Positions 34,612-44,689 of a stretch of 64,000 nt of DNA are shown here, in pieces (the first letter of the stretch is position 1; each line of letters opens with the position of its first letter). The notes beneath the pieces were generated by a model. That model was not told the origin of the DNA and made no database searches. It was given only the letters and a program-made list of their open reading frames with translations. The position numbers and the translations under genes are program-made. Source of the stretch: Chlorops oryzae (Eukaryota; Arthropoda; Insecta; Diptera; Chloropidae); the NCBI GenBank assembly GCA_020466095.1, contig CM035806.1:18410224-18474223 (forward strand), given 5' to 3'.

Positions 34612-35433
34612 CGATAAAATTCAGGTTGGACTTCTCAAATTAGTTTCACAAATAATTGAGTTGGAGGCTCCACAGTACACAGTATTATACAATATACCAC
34701 GGTTTTATGAGAAAATTTTTGCAAAAAGATCTTTCCGGTTAAATAATCTTTACACTATTCCATATCAAATTGGAAATCAATTAAAAGTCCAACAATATCT
34801 ATGAGCATTATTAGTAAATTTATTTATTTATATACATATGTATTATTGTATATTGTTATATAAGTATGTTCATATATTATCTGTAGATAAGCAAGCTATC
34901 AAATTTCAAAGTTCTTCCCTCAAACCAAATACGTAAGCAAATCAAATGAAACAATAATTTTTCGACGGTTCTTTTAAAATAATTTGTGGTTTTTTTTTTT
35001 AATTTTTTTTTTCAACTAATTTGTCTTCTATGTAAATGCAATGTAAACTTAACAATTAGTAACAATTTTTTTTCTTCGCCTAGTTCTTTGAATTGTTTTT
35101 TCTTTTCTCTTTTTCAAACTCATACGACAAAAACGTGCCATTTTTCGTCAAGAATCGTTTTCGAAGAGCGTTTAAATGTGTTGAAAAAAAAAAAACTTTT
35201 ATAACTGTAGAGACTGTATAAAATCTATCTCAGCGGGATTCACAGAGTACAAAAAAAAAAAGAATGTTTCTTAGGAACAGAAAAGATAACCGGATGTAAA
35301 AGAAAATGTTAAAAATATTTTTTCCAACTTGGTCGTACCCTCTGAGAAGATTTTCATAAATACCCGAGTTCAATCATGTTAACCAACAATATTCCACGAA
35401 TTCCAAGAATAATAGAGAAGCCATCAGAAAGAG
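34520..35433. other. 3' flank of TTC7
   Basis: 3' UTR and intergenic DNA with an (AT)n run at 34578-34610. No convincing AATAAA was found close to the stop. Short ORFs here (34535, 34986) have no similarity. Confidence 0.4.
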
Positions 35434-35584
35434 CAGTGCCGTAGCAATTCTGTTTTGCGTGAGGGGGAAATTATTTTTCCAATTTGCGTGGGGGGAAAAA
35501 TTATTTTTTCAATTTTATTCATGGGCAAAAACAAAAATGCGTGGGTGGAAAGCCCCCTCTGCCCCTATGGTTGCTACGGCACTG
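35434..35584. mobile_element. hAT-like MITE, 151 bp, exact target duplication
   Basis: The ends CAGTGCCGTAGCAA and TTGCTACGGCACTG are perfectly inverted. The 8-bp duplication AGAAAGAG is exact (35426-35433, 35585-35592). TGCGTG/GGGGAAA words repeat inside. Confidence 0.9.
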
Positions 35585-35943
35585 AGAAAGAGCAAATGAT
35601 CAAAGGATATAGAAAGGAGTAAATTTAAGGATATAGACTAAAAGCTATCCCCCCACTTATGATCCGTTATAGGACCACATAATTAATAGTGCCAGAAAAA
35701 ACGAAAGGTGATCAAGGACTTAATAATTTTGCTCCATAGAAAGGAAAATATCAAAAATGGAGGGGAATTCCTTTGGAAAACGTGTGGAGCATATCCGCTA
35801 GAAAATCAATATTCAAAGAACTTTTAAAACTTAAGAAAATATTCAAAATAACCTCCTAAAGAATTTTGTTAAATGTTGATGATAATCCTCTATCCTGCCT
35901 GCTGCTCATATGTAGGAAGATCTGTCTTCAATTTTTTATTGCG

Positions 35944-35990
<47 letters not shown>

Positions 35991-36068
35991 TTGGTAAAGG
36001 GAAATAAATCACATACCCGTATACATTATAGGCCAGTTGGGGGAAATTTTTCCTTTCGCAGTTTCTTT
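35585..36068. other. Intergenic with long poly-T
   Basis: A T run of about 40 bases lies at 35946-35985. No gene. Confidence 0.5.
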
Positions 36069-36285
36069 ATATGAGCATTTCTGCTCCCAGTATTTTTTTC
36101 GTACGTTCGCGACCGCATCTTTATTGCTATCCTTATGAGAACTAAAACTCAAAGCAACCCATTTTCTGTAACATATGTAATGCTTAAAAAATACTATCAA
36201 ATTACAGAGAAAACTAGAAGGAAAATGGTGGAAGATGTGGTCGCGAACGTGCGAAAAAAAGTACCGGGAGCGGAAATGCCCATAT
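36069..36285. mobile_element. Foldback element, GCATTTCTGCTCCC arms
   Basis: The left arm from about 36073 (GCATTTCTGCTCCC, then TTCGTACGTTCGCGACC) is inverted at 36222-36285 (GGTCGCGAACGTGCGAA, then GGGAGCGGAAATGCCC). The arms are about 50 bp with few mismatches. The 36135 and minus-strand 36009 ORFs are products of the palindrome. Confidence 0.7.
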
Positions 36286-36395
36286 ACATATATATTTTTT
36301 TGTATTTACTTATTTTTTTTATTTTATTATATTATATATATTATATTTATATACATATACTTTTTTTTATTATATTTTTTATTACTTATTATTTT

Positions 36396-36610
36396 ATGCG
36401 TGCTATGCTCTTGATCCCAGGCTACGGGATTCGATTCCCAGCACAGGCGAAATGGAGTTTGTAATGTTCCAAGCCTAGCACTGGTTTTTCAAAAAATCGC
36501 ATGTTAGGGGCACACTATATAATAAGACATACACTCACACAAACACAAGAAAAGTCCCTCGTGGTATCACAGCGGGCCGGTATAAGGCCTAAGTGGCAAC
36601 CACTCCAACG
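36396..36610 (+). mobile_element. tRNA-related SINE fragment
   Basis: It contains ACGGGATTCGATTCCCAGCA, a box B with pairing T-arm ends, preceded by a degraded box A region. A body (GTTAGGGGCACAC, CAGCGGGCCGGTATAAGGCC) extends to about 36610. Probably a 5'-damaged SINE. Confidence 0.5.
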
Positions 36611-37158
36611 TACATACATGTGTGCATTACTTATTTTTATTAATATTTTTATTTTAATTTATTTAATTTTTATTTATTTTTTTTTTTATTTTATTCATTT
36701 TTTTATTTATTATTTACTTATTTTTATTTTTTTTTTTTATTTATTTTTTTTTTTTTTTTATTTCCCTTTTAATAGTCAATTGTTGAGTTTGTTGTTCAAA
36801 TTATTCTAATTGTGAAAAATGAAAACTCCGTTTTTATAAGCAGTTATATTCAAAAATATTTAAATTTTTATTTGAATTTTTCAAATTTTTCGTACTTTGA
36901 GCACATTGTATGCAAATGGATAGAGAAAAAAAAAAATCCTTATAAATTATTATTAAATTTATGTCGATGTATAATTATCCCAAAGAAATGTTATTGTATC
37001 ATATGTGAGAGGTATGTTAAAAGGTCTTAGAGTGTTTAAATATATATTTGTTGGGTTTTTTTTTTTAAATAACTTTATTGATATTTATAAAAATCAATTA
37101 AAAACGTATTGTTTTTATTTAGTTAGCTGATAAGAATTTGAAAAAAATTTCAAAGGAT
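36611..37158. other. T-rich intergenic, no gene seen
   Basis: TTTATT/TTTTTA low-complexity sequence at 36630-36770; ORFs here are products of it. Confidence 0.5.
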
Positions 37159-37380
37159 GGGCAACTCCATTTAGTCACACCCGTCACAATTACCTTTCTT
37201 TCGATTTAAGATTATAATATTTAAAACAAACAGGTTTTATAATTATATATAATAATTTATATATTTTATATACATATAATAATTTATAATGACAGTCAAA
37301 CAATGAAATTGCCTAACTTCTGCTCACAATGGCTGTGATTAGGTGTGACCTTTAGGGGACCATATTGCGTGGAATTGCCC
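37159..37380 (-). mobile_element. GGGCAATTCC-family MITE, full copy
   Basis: The ends are GGGCAACTCCATTTAGTCAC and its inverse ending GGAATTGCCC, with TCACACCCGTCAC inside each end. Homologous to 39990-40393 and 5286-5470. The centre is TATA-rich. Confidence 0.75.
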
Positions 37381-38067
37381 AGATACAAATTGCGTCATCG
37401 AAAATGGAATAGATACACACACATTGTACATACATATATGCGTGAGAAATCAAGGTCAATTGCTTGCATAATAATGTTTTGTACTATAAGCAAGAGACGA
37501 CAGTGTCGTTCCATTTAGGGGACGTGACGCGGCGGCATTGAATCAAACCGAATGAAATTTGGAAATTGAGTCCAATATTTTTGCCTTTTTTCTTTTTCAT
37601 TTTTTAGTACAGTACGAAAAGGATGGCGCTCGCAACACAAATCACTATTCCTAACCATATGAAAATTCTTTGCTATTCATTCATTGCGGTCTCCTTTCAA
37701 GAGTGGCTCATGTCATATGGTCATAACTATGGCAACTGGTTACCAAATCAATAAAAATGTAAACAGAAAGTTGAAAAGGAAAAAATAAAGAACTAAGAAG
37801 GATTGCACAAGGAATGTGAACAATTTTTAATTGAAAAGAATTATCTAAAATATCGAAAAGTAATGTGAGCAGTTAAGAAACTTCAAACAGAGACAGAGCA
37901 AGAGCGAGGGAGAGAGAGAGGGAGACACACATGTGTGTGTGTGTGTGTGTGACACACTGAACGAATTAAAAGTGGGTAGAAAGTCATATAAAGCATAAAT
38001 AAAATAAAGTTTCCGAGTGCATTTGCATTTTTAAAAAGGATACCTACGGGCCTTTTGCATTTGGAAA
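37381..38067. other. Upstream flank of the coiled-coil locus
   Basis: A (TG)n run lies at 37929-37950 and purine-rich DNA at 37890-37925. No clear core promoter was placed, and no other gene is seen. Confidence 0.4.
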
Positions 38068-38730
38068 ATGGCAACACAACGGCGAAGGTATTCCTGTGAT
38101 GAGCTTCAATTGCTTCGTTCTGATGAGCTCTTGCATAGTTGCTGTGAGATATGTCAATGCGATTGTTTGAGCTCGCATCGCAGCACGGATTCCAATGAGG
38201 AAACTATAAAGCATTTAATTGAAAAACAGGATAATGACAATAACAATAACAACACCAACAACCATAATAATTATAATAATAATAATAATAGAAATTATAA
38301 TAATAGTCATAAAGGTGCCGAGAAACGCAAATCGAATGGATTAGGAAATCGGACGGGCCTCAGAGAAAGGGTGAAGAAGAAACGCAATAGCCAACAAATC
38401 GAGACGCAGGAAAGAAGAGCGAATAGCAAGAGTCCGTGCACCGATCGGAAACCGAAATCGAATGTGAAATTAAAACGTTCGAAAAGCGCTGGCTGCCTCC
38501 AAAGTGATTATCATTTGAAGAGAGCACCGAACTTTACACGTGATTGTGAATTGCTTCAGGATCTTCTTGCGCCATTCGGTGAAACGCCGCGCTTCGTGGT
38601 AAGGGGTACAAAGCGTCCAGTAGCAGCGGCACAAACGATGCGTTCATATTCTAGAAGTACATTAGAATTACCGACAACATCAAAGGCCGCAGCAGCGCAG
38701 CCGCAGCGGCTTCAAATGGCAAATCAATGA
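38068..38730 (+). CDS. N-terminal part of a coiled-coil protein locus (220 codons)
   Basis: The first frame of a two-frame locus. It starts at a well-placed ATG (AAAATGG). It has a Cys cluster near residues 25-33 (CCEICQCDC), an Asn-rich stretch (about 56-80), a long Lys/Arg/Ser-rich basic segment (85-150) and an Ala-rich end near 208-212. The stop TGA overlaps the ATG of the next ORF in ATGA at 38727-38730. Codon use and composition look coding. The downstream frame is open from 38655, so a -1 shift within 38655-38730, most naturally in the GCA/GCG alanine run, would join the two into about 524 residues. It may therefore be the first exon-like part of one broken or frameshifted gene. I do not recognise the family. 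Confidence 0.7.
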   Translation: MATQRRRYSCDELQLLRSDELLHSCCEICQCDCLSSHRSTDSNEETIKHLIEKQDNDNNNNNTNNHNNYNNNNNRNYNNSHKGAEKRKSNGLGNRTGLRERVKKKRNSQQIETQERRANSKSPCTDRKPKSNVKLKRSKSAGCLQSDYHLKRAPNFTRDCELLQDLLAPFGETPRFVVRGTKRPVAAAQTMRSYSRSTLELPTTSKAAAAQPQRLQMANQ

Positions 38731-39641
38731 CATCGTGGACAACGCCAAAGATCTGTGAATCATTGGCGAATCTATGTTTAGCACCCGAAATACGTGAAGC
38801 ATATCAACAGGTGCCGACGCACGATAAGAAAATACTGAATCGCATGGCGAATAAACGCAGCGAGAAATTAATGGCCAAGGAGAATGCTTGGCTGGCGCGA
38901 AAATACTGGGAGAACGAACGTTACGAGCGTGAGCTCTTCAAATGCGAACAAATGGATGAGTACAAGCGTGCGGTAAGGGATAAACAATTCCAGGATTATG
39001 TTCTAACAAAAGAACGCTTAAATGAACTTGCGCAACGTGACTACGAAGAGCTTCAGCGACTGCGTCAATCGCTTGCGTATAAGGATGCACTAACGAAACG
39101 ACGTTTGGAGGCCATACGTACAGAGCGTGATATAACGATGTGTCAACGTCGTTCCGACGAGCTAAAGAAATCCGAGGCAGTCAATCTTCAGCAGGAAGAA
39201 CAGCATTTCGGTGAGGTCTTAAGAAAACAAGAGATCTGCGGCCGACTGACGCAGCGTTTGCAACGTGCAAATGAAATACGAAATGAAATGCTCGATGGAT
39301 ATCTTAAACGCCTGCGATATGATAACTATATTGAGCAATTGATGCACGAGCAACATTGGCGTGAGACACAAGAAATGGAGTCGATGAAAAGAGAACAACT
39401 AAAAGAGCATATCAATGCGAAGAGCAAGGGTATACAAAAATTCATTGAACAGCGTCAACGGCGGATGGAAACGATGACGAAAAACGCCAAGATCTCAGCT
39501 AGTCTAAGAGAATTGGTAAGGAATTCCGTTACGCCTGAGGGGGCGACATTGGCCAGCAGCATGAGCTTCGCAACGAGTACTGCCAATTTAAATAAACTTC
39601 TCTTCGATAGGCCAATTTCGAAACTCTCCAATAAATGTTAA
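38727..39641 (+). CDS. Coiled-coil protein, main part (304 codons)
   Basis: This second frame encodes a highly charged, almost fully helical protein. Residues about 30-260 are Glu/Lys/Arg/Gln-rich with heptad-like spacing (for example RYERELFKCEQMDEYKRAV), followed by a Ser/Thr-rich tail ending in SKLSNKC. No signal peptide or membrane segment is visible. It resembles cytoskeletal, cilium- or centrosome-type coiled-coil proteins in general character (CCDC177-like composition), but I cannot name the family. Its ATG overlaps the upstream stop, so reinitiation or, more simply, a -1 frameshift or one-base sequence error joins it to the upstream frame. AATAAA follows at 39701. Confidence 0.75.
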   Translation: MTSWTTPKICESLANLCLAPEIREAYQQVPTHDKKILNRMANKRSEKLMAKENAWLARKYWENERYERELFKCEQMDEYKRAVRDKQFQDYVLTKERLNELAQRDYEELQRLRQSLAYKDALTKRRLEAIRTERDITMCQRRSDELKKSEAVNLQQEEQHFGEVLRKQEICGRLTQRLQRANEIRNEMLDGYLKRLRYDNYIEQLMHEQHWRETQEMESMKREQLKEHINAKSKGIQKFIEQRQRRMETMTKNAKISASLRELVRNSVTPEGATLASSMSFATSTANLNKLLFDRPISKLSNKC

Positions 39642-39700
39642 ATTCGATTGATGTGAAAGTTTAAATTAAACTTGAAAAAATCAAAAATCAAAAATCAATT

Positions 39701-39706
39701 AATAAA
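39701..39706 (+). terminator. Polyadenylation signal of the coiled-coil locus
   Basis: AATAAA lies 60 bp after the stop and is followed by the GT-rich TGTTGTTGATTCTG, the expected arrangement. Confidence 0.65.
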
Positions 39707-39751
39707 TGTTGTTGATTCTGCAACATTGTTTACCGAATTGTTTTTGCTTAA

Positions 39752-39874
39752 CCCACTAACGCCCAGTGATATCCTTTGAGAACACTGATTTTCGGGAAAA
39801 CCATTAAAAATCATTAAATTCAAATATAAATAAAAAATCGAAGGTTTTTATTTTGATGTGCGGGCGTTAATGGG
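39752..39874. mobile_element. piggyBac-like MITE, 123 bp
   Basis: The ends CCCACTAACGCCC and GGGCGTTAATGGG are inverted and flanked by TTAA on both sides (39748-39751, 39875-39878). It sits just past the poly(A) signal of the coiled-coil locus. Confidence 0.75.
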
Positions 39875-39989
39875 TTAAATTGACAAAAAAAAAAAAAAAA
39901 ACTAAAATTTTAATGAATTCAATTACAAAAGTATAATGTTGCAAAATTACTTTAAAATCATTTTATTATAAGTATTTATGTATATACAA

Positions 39990-40393
39990 ACGCAATTCCA
40001 CGCAAAATGGTCCTAAATGTCACACCCGTCACAGCCATTCTGAGCAGAAATTCGGTAATTTCATTGCTTGACTGTTGTTAACCTTTAACTGTGGACGTGC
40101 GGTCTCACAGACCGCTTGCAGTTTGTGGATCTCGTGCTCCTCTCCTCCGGAGGATGCCAGATATCCGGCTGGCTAGGCCAGACCGTGCGCACGGGCCTGA
40201 TACTTTCTCATGAAGGTAGAACCCATCCCGTAAAGATAGCGGTCTGTGAGACCGCACGTCCACAGTCCACAGTTAAAGGTTAAAAGTATTCATCACTATA
40301 AATCCTTGAGAATCACATCCTGTTTGTTTTAATTATTATGATCTGAAACCGAAAAAAAGTGATTGTAACGGGTGTGACCAATTGGAATTTCCC
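39990..40393 (+). mobile_element. GGGCAATTCC-family MITE split by a TTAA MITE
   Basis: It begins GCAATTCCACGCAAAATGG, TCACACCCGTCACAG, and ends GTAACGGGTGTGACC, GGAATTTCCC. The element at 40082-40279 interrupts it after ACTGTTG. Confidence 0.75.
40082..40279. mobile_element. piggyBac-like foldback MITE
   Basis: TTAA flanks both ends (40078-40081, 40280-40283). The arms CCTTTAACTGTGGACGTGCG and onward to GGTCTCACAGACCGC are inverted nearly perfectly over about 35 bp. The right arm has an extra TCCACAG, probably a small duplication. Confidence 0.85.
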
Positions 40394-40416
40394 ATAGTCA
40401 TAGTTGTTAAATAATA

Positions 40417-40671
40417 GTGGGACTCATGCAGCTTCGCAAATTGTGGGAAATGAGAAATTTGTCACACAACTGTCAAAATTTATAGTGGGACTCATGCAGC
40501 TTCGCAAATTGTGGGAAATGAGAAATTTGTCACACAACTGTCAAAATTTATATGAAAATTTACGATGGGAAAAGTTGCGAAGGCATTTGCGAAGCAGCAT
40601 GAGTACCACTTATATGAAAATTTACGATGGGAAAAGTTGCGAGGGCATTTGCGAAGCTGCATGAGTACCAC
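40417..40671. mobile_element. TA-flanked foldback with duplicated arms
   Basis: GTGGGACTCATGCAGCTTCG at 40417 is inverted at the right end (CGAAGCTGCATGAGTACCAC). TA flanks both sides. Each arm is present twice in direct order: left repeats at about 40417 and 40484, right repeats at about 40555 and 40612. The arrangement is therefore arm, arm, inverted arm, inverted arm. Confidence 0.75.
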
Positions 40672-41193
40672 TAATGATTACTAATCGCAATCATTACGAA
40701 TTCGATTACTTTTATTCAAAAGTTAAAATAATTGATTAAGTGCGATTCATTTCTGTTTGGCCTAGTAATGAAATGCCTATTACAATTAAAAATAATCAAA
40801 TTGTAATCATGATTTTAAAAATTATTTTTGATTCTTTCTGATTATTTTAAGAATTTTTGCCTATACATCCAGAAATTTCAAGATGTTTGATCAACATCAA
40901 TTTGATTTTCAATACCATTGAATTTTTAAGTCTTATATTGAGGGAAATGTTGCATAGCAAAAGCCTGAGTAATCATATTTCATCTCCTGTGGGATAAATT
41001 TCAATACGAATCGTTTTTGAAGACATATTGAAGAGTCGTTTTCGACGTTTCTTTGAATCTTCCATGTGATCAATCGCTTTTTATATCATCCAGGGGGCTC
41101 GAAAAAGACTCGTCAATGGAGCTTCTCATAAAACAGTCTTCCAAATGCTAGCTGGGTATTTTCATTCGTCCATGACCTGGCATTGATATATTA

Positions 41194-41310
41194 GTGGTAT
41201 TCAAGCAACAGTGCAAACGCAGTGTGCAATATTTGCACTTGTCAAATTGCGTACAAAAAAAGCAGTGCAAATATTGCACACTGCGATTTGCACTGTCGCT
41301 TGAATACCAC
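41194..41310. mobile_element. TA-flanked foldback, 117 bp
   Basis: The ends GTGGTATTCAAGCAACAGTG and CACTGTCGCTTGAATACCAC are inverted with TA on both sides. AGTGCAAATATTGCACT words repeat within both arms, so nearly the whole element can form a hairpin. It shares GTGGTAYTCA with 40417-40671. Confidence 0.85.
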
Positions 41311-42545
41311 TATTATTTTTTGAATAACAATGCAAAGAATTAAAAAAAAATTTTTTTTTTTTGTTAATTTTCGGCTATTTTTCTTCCATAAGAATTAAAT
41401 CTTTTGCGGTGTATTAACGCGGCGAAATTCGCTGTGTTGTGCGCAACCTCGTATAAGCTTGTGCATTTTAAACGCCTACCTAAAGCGAATATTCTTTTAC
41501 GCCCTTATTCTGTTTACAGCAATAGCGAATTTATCGCCAGATAAGTCGCCGTTCATCCGACAAATCACAGGCGACAAAGTTCGTTTGATGATGAGGGACG
41601 TTCGGGGATGTGGTATGGGAGCGTTTTTCTTTCTTTTCCGTGCATCCCTCTCCATCGAAAGAGCTTTTTCGTCGCTGAGCTGTCGCTAAATTTGAACGGC
41701 GACTACGTTGACCAAAACCTTACAGCTGGCAGCCCTTTTAGATTTTTTTAAAAATATTTAATACGGTAGCACTTTATGCCAATTGATGTGCTGAATAGCG
41801 CATTGTTTCGCAATAAATACTATCTGAATGTCATGATAAGCGTATAGGAATCAAACGATTCAATGAAATTCGAATGCTTGGGGGAGTTTTTTAATACAAA
41901 AATGTCTGCTCTAACACTTGAAATTATTTGGAAAATCTAAGATTGTAGTGGCAGCACTAAATTCAAAGCTTATGAAAAGCAGCTGTTTTCTGCTGAATGC
42001 GCCAGCGCTGTGGATTATCGATGTGTGGGGAAGTAAACTCACTAGTTATTTGGTAGATTTTTTTTTTTTTGCTATAAATTTCAATTATTGCATAATGTGT
42101 GATTGTTCTAAATTCTATACATTTTAATTTCACTCAAATAAGCAGACAGTCATATTTTAATGCTTAGAAATGCCGTTGTCACAAAAAAAAAATGTTTCTA
42201 TTTGAGAGCCAGCGCATAATTGTTTCTTTGCATTTTCAAAATATCCTACTTCATACAATTGTGTCCGAGATGGCAGCGCTGGAATGCGCTCATTTTGTTT
42301 TCAGTTTCAATTAAAATGTCAAATAGAAGTGTTGCATTTTTGCCCAAACACTTTATTTTGATTTTAATTATGAAAATATTACGCTTCAATCGTTGATTTG
42401 TAGTCAAATGATTTCTCATAAATAAATGCTATTAATTCACATTCACATATGTCTAATTCCATTAGAAGAACATAAAATTCGCTCATTTCATTCCTCTCAT
42501 CAACATTCTGCAGCTGAGACGATTACGCTGAATTGAATTTTGCTC
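41311..42545. other. Unique-looking DNA upstream of the orphan promoter
   Basis: The 76-codon ORF at 41459 has no recognised domain. AGATGGCAGCGCTG at 42268-42281 resembles the fly promoter-associated GGCARCG motif and could belong to the promoter at 42546. Confidence 0.4.
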
Positions 42546-42578
42546 AGTTCTTTTTGACGCGTCGAACCGTTCGGTTGT
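42544..42578 (+). promoter_or_regulatory. TATA-less core promoter: Inr, MTE and DPE
   Basis: The Inr TCAGTTC sets +1 at A42546. At +18 to +29, CGAACCGTTCGG matches the MTE consensus CSARCSSAACGS at 10 of 12 positions. At +28 to +33 (42573-42578), GGTTGT matches the DPE consensus RGWYVT fully. All three are at the strict spacing required in Drosophila. No TATA box lies near -30. The transcript would run rightward. Confidence 0.75.
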
Positions 42579-42889
42579 CCCTTCAAGCGTCCGTGGATGA
42601 ATGCGAATATTTCATTATATATTTTCGTACCATATGAAAAAACAACAACAACAACAACAAAAATTAGCACCACAGAAGAAATTCAAATCAATGTAAAAAA
42701 AAACAAAAAAAGAAAGGAATAAACAAAATATCTCGTGTAAATGAATGAATTTATGAATTCTTAAATTATTTCGAAATTTACTCTGAATTTATAGTGACAA
42801 ATCAAAGTGATCTTATTTCATAAAATTACAATTACGTTTAAGCGTAAAACGATAACGATATTGCGAACACAAGTTGGCAGAGTGTGGGG
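42546..42889 (+). other. Predicted non-coding first exon
   Basis: From the predicted start at 42546 to a strong donor GGG|GTGAGT at 42890. The interval has no long ORF and is A-rich with CAA repeats, as in many fly 5' UTR exons. The next exon was not found; it may be beyond the window. Confidence 0.4.
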
Positions 42890-44689
42890 TGAGTAGAGGA
42901 AGCAGATTGTTTTGAATGCTTAACAACATATTAAATAATGAATGATTGATGTAAACGCAATTTTTTTTTTTTAATTTAATGGAATTAAATTCAGTTTTTG
43001 AATTTTATATATACATATGTATATTTAATTATATATATGTATATATATATAAAAGAAGAAAAAATTAAAAATAAATAAAATATTTAATAAAATTTTTTCC
43101 ACATTTAAAAAAATAAAATTTAATTAATCGGAGAGCATAGAACGGTTTTTAGTTTTGAAAATTGTTTTGTATAAAATAAAAATTAGTTTTTAAAATTGTT
43201 GTGTATGGAAATTTAAATGTTAAAAAAATAGTAACGGAAAAAAATTATATATTTGAAAGTTTCTATATATTAAATTTAAAAAAAAAAACCTTTTTTCCTT
43301 ATACATCTGAAAAAATGCTATATTTTTATTTTGTTAAATTTTTCTGAATTTAATTGAATCTTGAGAAACAGTTTTAACACGTGCTTCATAATTAAAATCC
43401 CTTATTTTGAGTAGTAAAGTACATAAAAGTCTGGTAACAACATGAGAATGTTATAATTCACCTAATAACAGAGATCTAACAGAATTCGTTTTCTCTCTTC
43501 TGCTGCGAATCGGTGCTGCCATAAAAATAAAAATTTTCCTATCCATTCAGTTGGGGGAAATTGAAAAAGCTGCAAATTCTTCATTTTCACACAACTTATG
43601 CTGTCTTATTTCTTGACTTATTAAAAAAGAAGAAGAATAAGACGAAGGGAAACTATTTCTCTTTTTCTTGTTTCACATGAGTTTTTCGATACGGAAATTT
43701 TTGTGTGGATATAAGGAAATAATCTTTAAACGCTAATATTTTTATGGAAAAAATTATGCACTTTTTCCAATAGAAGTTGTACTGAATACTTAAGGGGTTA
43801 TTCTCGTGTGACTAACGACTTACAAAAATCTATTTATTTTTTCATATTTTGATATTGAAACCTCTTGATAATGTGCTGTGTAAAAATTCAGACCGAAAAT
43901 TTTAGTATTAAAAAAGTTACAGCCTATAATCGCCCTAAGCGACTTGTTCTGTTCTTAAACTTTAGACCCGTTTTTCTTGAAACATCATTTTTTATAACAG
44001 TGGACGTCCACACAAAAAAAAAAATTCAACCGACTGCTTTCAAATTTCTATATGTTCTTCAAATTATTAATAGCTATCGTCCCTGCCGGAAAGGATTATT
44101 TTCGAAAAGATTTTCTTAAATTTTAAACGATTATTAACAAAAAAAAAAAAAATTAAGATTTGAACCTTTATTTTTAACAGAGTTGGGGGTAGTGCACTCA
44201 AAAGTGTTAGTTAGTGCATTAAGAATGTCCCTAGCTTAAAGTATAACTAAAGATTTTTTTTTTTTTTCAATGAAACTTATTAATTTTCATAGGGACGATA
44301 ACTGCAGACCTACAGAACAACAATCCTTTCCACTTTTGTTTTATAAAAGAAAAAAAATTTCCTAAAAATAGCATAAAGATATGCGTTTACATATAAAATA
44401 TTATTTCAGTAATATCTCAATTTTAGGAGTTGTGGCAAACGGCAATATTATTCAGTCTTTTGTTCTGATGTTATGTTTCTCACCCACAAACTACGAGCTG
44501 CCGCGACAAAAACCGCCAAATTTAAATACGGACGTTCAATAGGTTCGTCCGTCATGTTACGTTGCGATACGTTTTGACTGGCGCCAAATACATATTTCTC
44601 AAATACTCTGTTGAATCAGCTGACGCCTCACGATACGATACGATACGACTGTTTCCAGCTTAAATGGCTCTATTCTCTAGAGAATAAAC
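42890..44689. other. Possible intron or intergenic, no gene seen
   Basis: AT-rich with (TA) runs near 43010-43050 and A/T homopolymers. The 84-codon ORF at 43865 has no domain. Confidence 0.4.

Noticed and set aside
35946..35985. Poly-T as a retrotransposed poly(A) tail
   Set aside because: No gene or retroelement body was found next to it.
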